Of a stretch of 64,000 bases of DNA, positions 61,956-64,000 are shown in pieces. The stretch comes from Labrys sp. WJW (GTDB lineage Bacteria; Pseudomonadota; Alphaproteobacteria; Rhizobiales; Labraceae): positions 155,868 through 219,867 of the forward strand of contig NZ_LYXZ01000039.1 of NCBI RefSeq assembly GCF_001676615.1, in the 5' to 3' direction. The notes below the pieces were generated by a model that saw only the letters and a list, made by a program, of their open reading frames with translations, ran no database searches and was not told the DNA's origin. A program made the position numbers and the translations under genes. Each line of letters begins with the position of its first letter. The stretch's first letter is position 1.

Positions 61956-63182
61956 TCAGGCGCTCCTGCTCGGGAAGCGGTCGGCATCGCGCAGTGGCTT
62001 GAACAGGCGTGACCAGGCCAGGGCAACGAGGATCGTACCCAGGCCGCCGAGTACCACGGCCTCCACCGGACCGAACAGGGCAGCGGTAAGGCCCGATTCG
62101 AACTCTCCCAACTGGTTGGAGGTGCCGACGAACATGGCGTTGACGGCGCTGACCCGCCCACGCATCGCGTCGGGCGTGCCGAGCTGGACCAGGGTTGAAC
62201 GCACCACCACGCTGACGACGTCGGCCGCTCCCATGACCACCAGCGCCGGCAGCGAAAGCGCAAACCAGGACGACAGGCCGAAGACGATGGTGGCCAGGCC
62301 GAACACCGCGACGGCCGCGAACATCTTCAGGCCGACCCGCCGCTCCAGCGGCCAACGCGCCAAGATCAGGGACATGGACAGGGCGCCGAGGGCCGGGGAT
62401 GCCCTGAGCACGCCGAGGCCGAAGGCATTGGTGTGGAGAATGTCACGGGCATAGATCGGCAGCAGGGCCGTCGCGCCGCCGAGCAGCACGGCGACCATGT
62501 CGAGCGAGATCGCTCCGCGAATGATCGGACGGCTCCTGATGAAGGCGAAGCCCGAGAACACCGATCTGAGGGTGGTCGGCTCGCGCGCGGCGGGTGGCAC
62601 GAGGATCCGTAGGCGTGAAACCAGGATCGAGGCCAGGCCGTAGAAGCAGGCGACGAAAAGATAGGCCGATCCAGGGCCGACGATGTAGAGCAGCCCTCCC
62701 AGAGCAGGGCCGATGATGGTGGCGGTCTGGATGGCGGAGGCGGACAGGGCCAGTGCGCGCGGCAATTGGTGGGGGCTGACGATCATCGGGAGCAAGGCGG
62801 CCGTCGTCGGCATTTCGAAAGTACGGCAGGCGCCGATCACGACGGCGGCGGCGAAAATGATCGTCGGGCTGATCATGCCTTGCCAGGAAGCAAAAGCGAG
62901 TCCTGCCCCTGTCAGTCCTGCTACCATCTGGCAGCAGCGCACGACGGTACGCCGGTCGAAGCGATCCGCGACATGACCGGCCGGAATGGTGAGCACCAGC
63001 ATCGGCAGGAATTGGCAGAGGCCGACCAGGCCCAGATGAAGGGCAGAACGGGTGAGATCATAGATCTGCCAGCCGATCACCACGGAGATAATCTGAAAAC
63101 AGCCGGTGGAAAGCACGCGGGCCGTCCAGAACAGCCCGAAGCCGCTATGGCGCAGAAGGGAAGGCGTGTCCTGCGTGGACAT
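61956..63182 (-). CDS. MFS transporter, EntS-like
   Basis: Inner-membrane protein of 408 residues with 12 predicted helices. The N-terminus FGLFWTARVLSTGCFQIISV and AGHVADRFDRRTVVRCCQMV is typical of MFS_3/enterobactin-exporter-like proteins, which carry the loop 2-3 motif as GxxADRFDRR. VQLGTPDAMRGRVSAVNAMF in the second half is the matching C-terminal motif. It may export a siderophore or another small molecule; no siderophore genes are nearby. 88 bases separate it from the helicase gene downstream. Confidence 0.9.
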   Translation of the reverse strand: MSTQDTPSLLRHSGFGLFWTARVLSTGCFQIISVVIGWQIYDLTRSALHLGLVGLCQFLPMLVLTIPAGHVADRFDRRTVVRCCQMVAGLTGAGLAFASWQGMISPTIIFAAAVVIGACRTFEMPTTAALLPMIVSPHQLPRALALSASAIQTATIIGPALGGLLYIVGPGSAYLFVACFYGLASILVSRLRILVPPAAREPTTLRSVFSGFAFIRSRPIIRGAISLDMVAVLLGGATALLPIYARDILHTNAFGLGVLRASPALGALSMSLILARWPLERRVGLKMFAAVAVFGLATIVFGLSSWFALSLPALVVMGAADVVSVVVRSTLVQLGTPDAMRGRVSAVNAMFVGTSNQLGEFESGLTAALFGPVEAVVLGGLGTILVALAWSRLFKPLRDADRFPSRSA

Positions 63183-63334
63183 GGAAGGCTTTCAATATGA
63201 CTTGATGAAATGAAGGAAACGGCAACTGCTGAGTCTTGCGTCCGATCGGAAGCGCCACAAGGGATGTCTTCGCCAATATTACCGCCAGCTCTGCCCGGAT
63301 ATGCGGCGATATTCGATTCATGGTCCGGAAAAGA

Positions 63335-63360
63335 AAAAGCCCGGCTTTCGCCGGGCTTTT
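63335..63360 (-). terminator. Terminator of the porin gene
   Basis: GCCCGGC-GAAA-GCCGGGC on the minus strand is followed by TTTTTC; it could also work on the plus strand (CTTTT). It lies 27 bases after the porin stop. Confidence 0.85.
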
Positions 63361-63386
63361 CCTGTACATTGATCCAGATACGCGGA

Positions 63387-64000
63387 TCAGAACTTGTAGC
63401 TCACGCCGAGGTTCAGATCGACGGCGTCGAACTTCACCTTCGTGCGGTCGCCGGCAATGGTGACGCTCTTGTCGCCGAGGTCGATGTAGCGGGCTTCGCC
63501 ACGAACGATCCAGTTCGGGTCGATGGCGTATTCGACGCCGGCGCCAGCCGTCCAACCCACGCGGGTGTCGGTCTTGGAACCGACGCCGGCAATGCTGGTC
63601 TTGACGTTGCCGTAAGCAACACCACCCGTCACGTAAGGCAGGATGTTGTCGAAGGCATAGCCGAAGCGAGCGCGGGTCGAGCCCATCCACTCGTTCTTGA
63701 GGGTGCCGCGGGCAACGACTTCACCATCGGTGATCGACTTCGACTTCTTGAAGCTCGAATAATCGATATCGGTCTCAAGGCCGACGACGAAGCCGCCGTC
63801 GAACTGGGCATTGTAGCCAGCATGCACGCCACCGATGAAGCCGGCGCCGTCGAACTTGGCGTGATCAATCTTGCCCTGGCCGACCAGAGCGCCGGCATGG
63901 ACACCAGCGTAGAAGCCGGTCCAGTTGTAGACGGGAGCGACGACCGGAGCGACCGGCTCGACAGCCTGGGGAGCCAGGTCGGCAGCGAAAGCCGAGGTCG
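63387..64000 (-). CDS. Outer-membrane beta-barrel protein, Omp25/Omp31 type (5' end outside the window)
   Basis: About 204 residues are visible; the start and most of the signal peptide lie beyond 64000. The visible end of the signal region reads TSAFAADLAPQAVEPV. The mature part has NWTGFYAGVHAGALVGQGKI, then GAGFIGGVHAGYNAQFDGGF and VVGLETDIDYSSFKKSKSIT, alternating strands typical of an 8-stranded barrel. The C-terminus VDLNLGVSYKF ends in Phe, as needed for BAM-dependent assembly. This is the abundant outer-membrane protein of Hyphomicrobiales (Omp25, Omp31, RopB). Codon use is highly biased, suggesting strong expression. Confidence 0.9.
   Translation of the reverse strand, partial: TSAFAADLAPQAVEPVAPVVAPVYNWTGFYAGVHAGALVGQGKIDHAKFDGAGFIGGVHAGYNAQFDGGFVVGLETDIDYSSFKKSKSITDGEVVARGTLKNEWMGSTRARFGYAFDNILPYVTGGVAYGNVKTSIAGVGSKTDTRVGWTAGAGVEYAIDPNWIVRGEARYIDLGDKSVTIAGDRTKVKFDAVDLNLGVSYKF

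Noticed and set aside
61868..62263. Upstream extension of the RecD2-type helicase frame
   Set aside because: It overlaps the MFS gene antisense-in-frame and has no helicase character; the ATG at 61867 starts the real domain.

Overview
The window looks like a chromosomal segment of a high-GC alphaproteobacterium, most likely order Hyphomicrobiales (Rhizobiales). The evidence is the histidine cluster hisB-DUF2628-hisH-hisA-hisF-hisE-coaA, an Omp25/Omp31-type porin, an aldehyde dehydrogenase paired with DUF779, and many intergenic inverted repeats of types common in that order. The genus cannot be resolved from the sequence alone. I see no rRNA, tRNA, CRISPR array, transposase or phage gene.

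Layout. 1-2.1 kb: the end of a PhoP/OmpR-type response regulator, its PhoQ-like kinase and a GNAT acetyltransferase. 2.5-7.2 kb: a five-gene operon for a PotABCD/Fbp-like ABC importer ending in a cyclic-phosphodiesterase-type 2H phosphoesterase. 7.3-11 kb: mutM diverging from ubiE, then a Kef-type K+/H+ antiporter. 11.1-17.7 kb: an SDR enzyme and a TetR repressor diverging, across two TetR-type palindromes, from a small protein and an RND efflux permease/adaptor pair. 17.8-20.8 kb: an AT-rich lipoprotein gene, a small secreted Cys-containing protein, and an XRE regulator with a SulP transporter. 21.2-27 kb: a hydantoinase/oxoprolinase-like protein, then a GAF-Fis activator, acetaldehyde-type dehydrogenase and DUF779 protein. 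27-32.5 kb: a second SDR, a GRAM/PH-like protein, a phosphomannomutase-like HAD enzyme and a ribose-type sugar ABC importer. 32.8-38.3 kb: argG, a Ppx/GppA phosphatase, and a LysR/MFS divergent pair. 38.3-43.1 kb: coaA and the his genes in a chain of 4-base overlaps. 43.4-46.2 kb: a serpin, gshB and a DUF2853 protein. 46.7-52.3 kb: a complete Dpp-type peptide ABC importer. 52.5-59.6 kb: three exported proteins, two TPR-caspases and one trypsin-fold protein lacking catalytic residues, sharing the same N-terminal modules. 59.6-64 kb: a RecD2-type helicase, an EntS-like MFS exporter, and a porin gene cut by the window end.

The most unusual part is the caspase/pseudo-protease trio at 52.5-59.6 kb. 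All three proteins carry signal peptides, a peptidoglycan-binding-like helical module and a second module of about 130-145 residues with a YPA motif. Two then carry TPRs and an intact His/Cys caspase domain. The third carries a degenerate HtrA/trypsin fold. A secreted serpin with a well-preserved inhibitory hinge lies about 8 kb away. One way of anchoring its reactive loop puts Asp at P1, as in the caspase-inhibiting viral serpin CrmA. Any functional link is inference.

A second theme is regulation by palindromes. Candidate operators precede the first ABC operon, the Kef antiporter, the RND pump, the XRE-SulP pair, the aldehyde dehydrogenase and the sugar importer. A third theme is a set of dispersed paired-hairpin repeats in intergenic DNA, built like REPIN/BIME elements.
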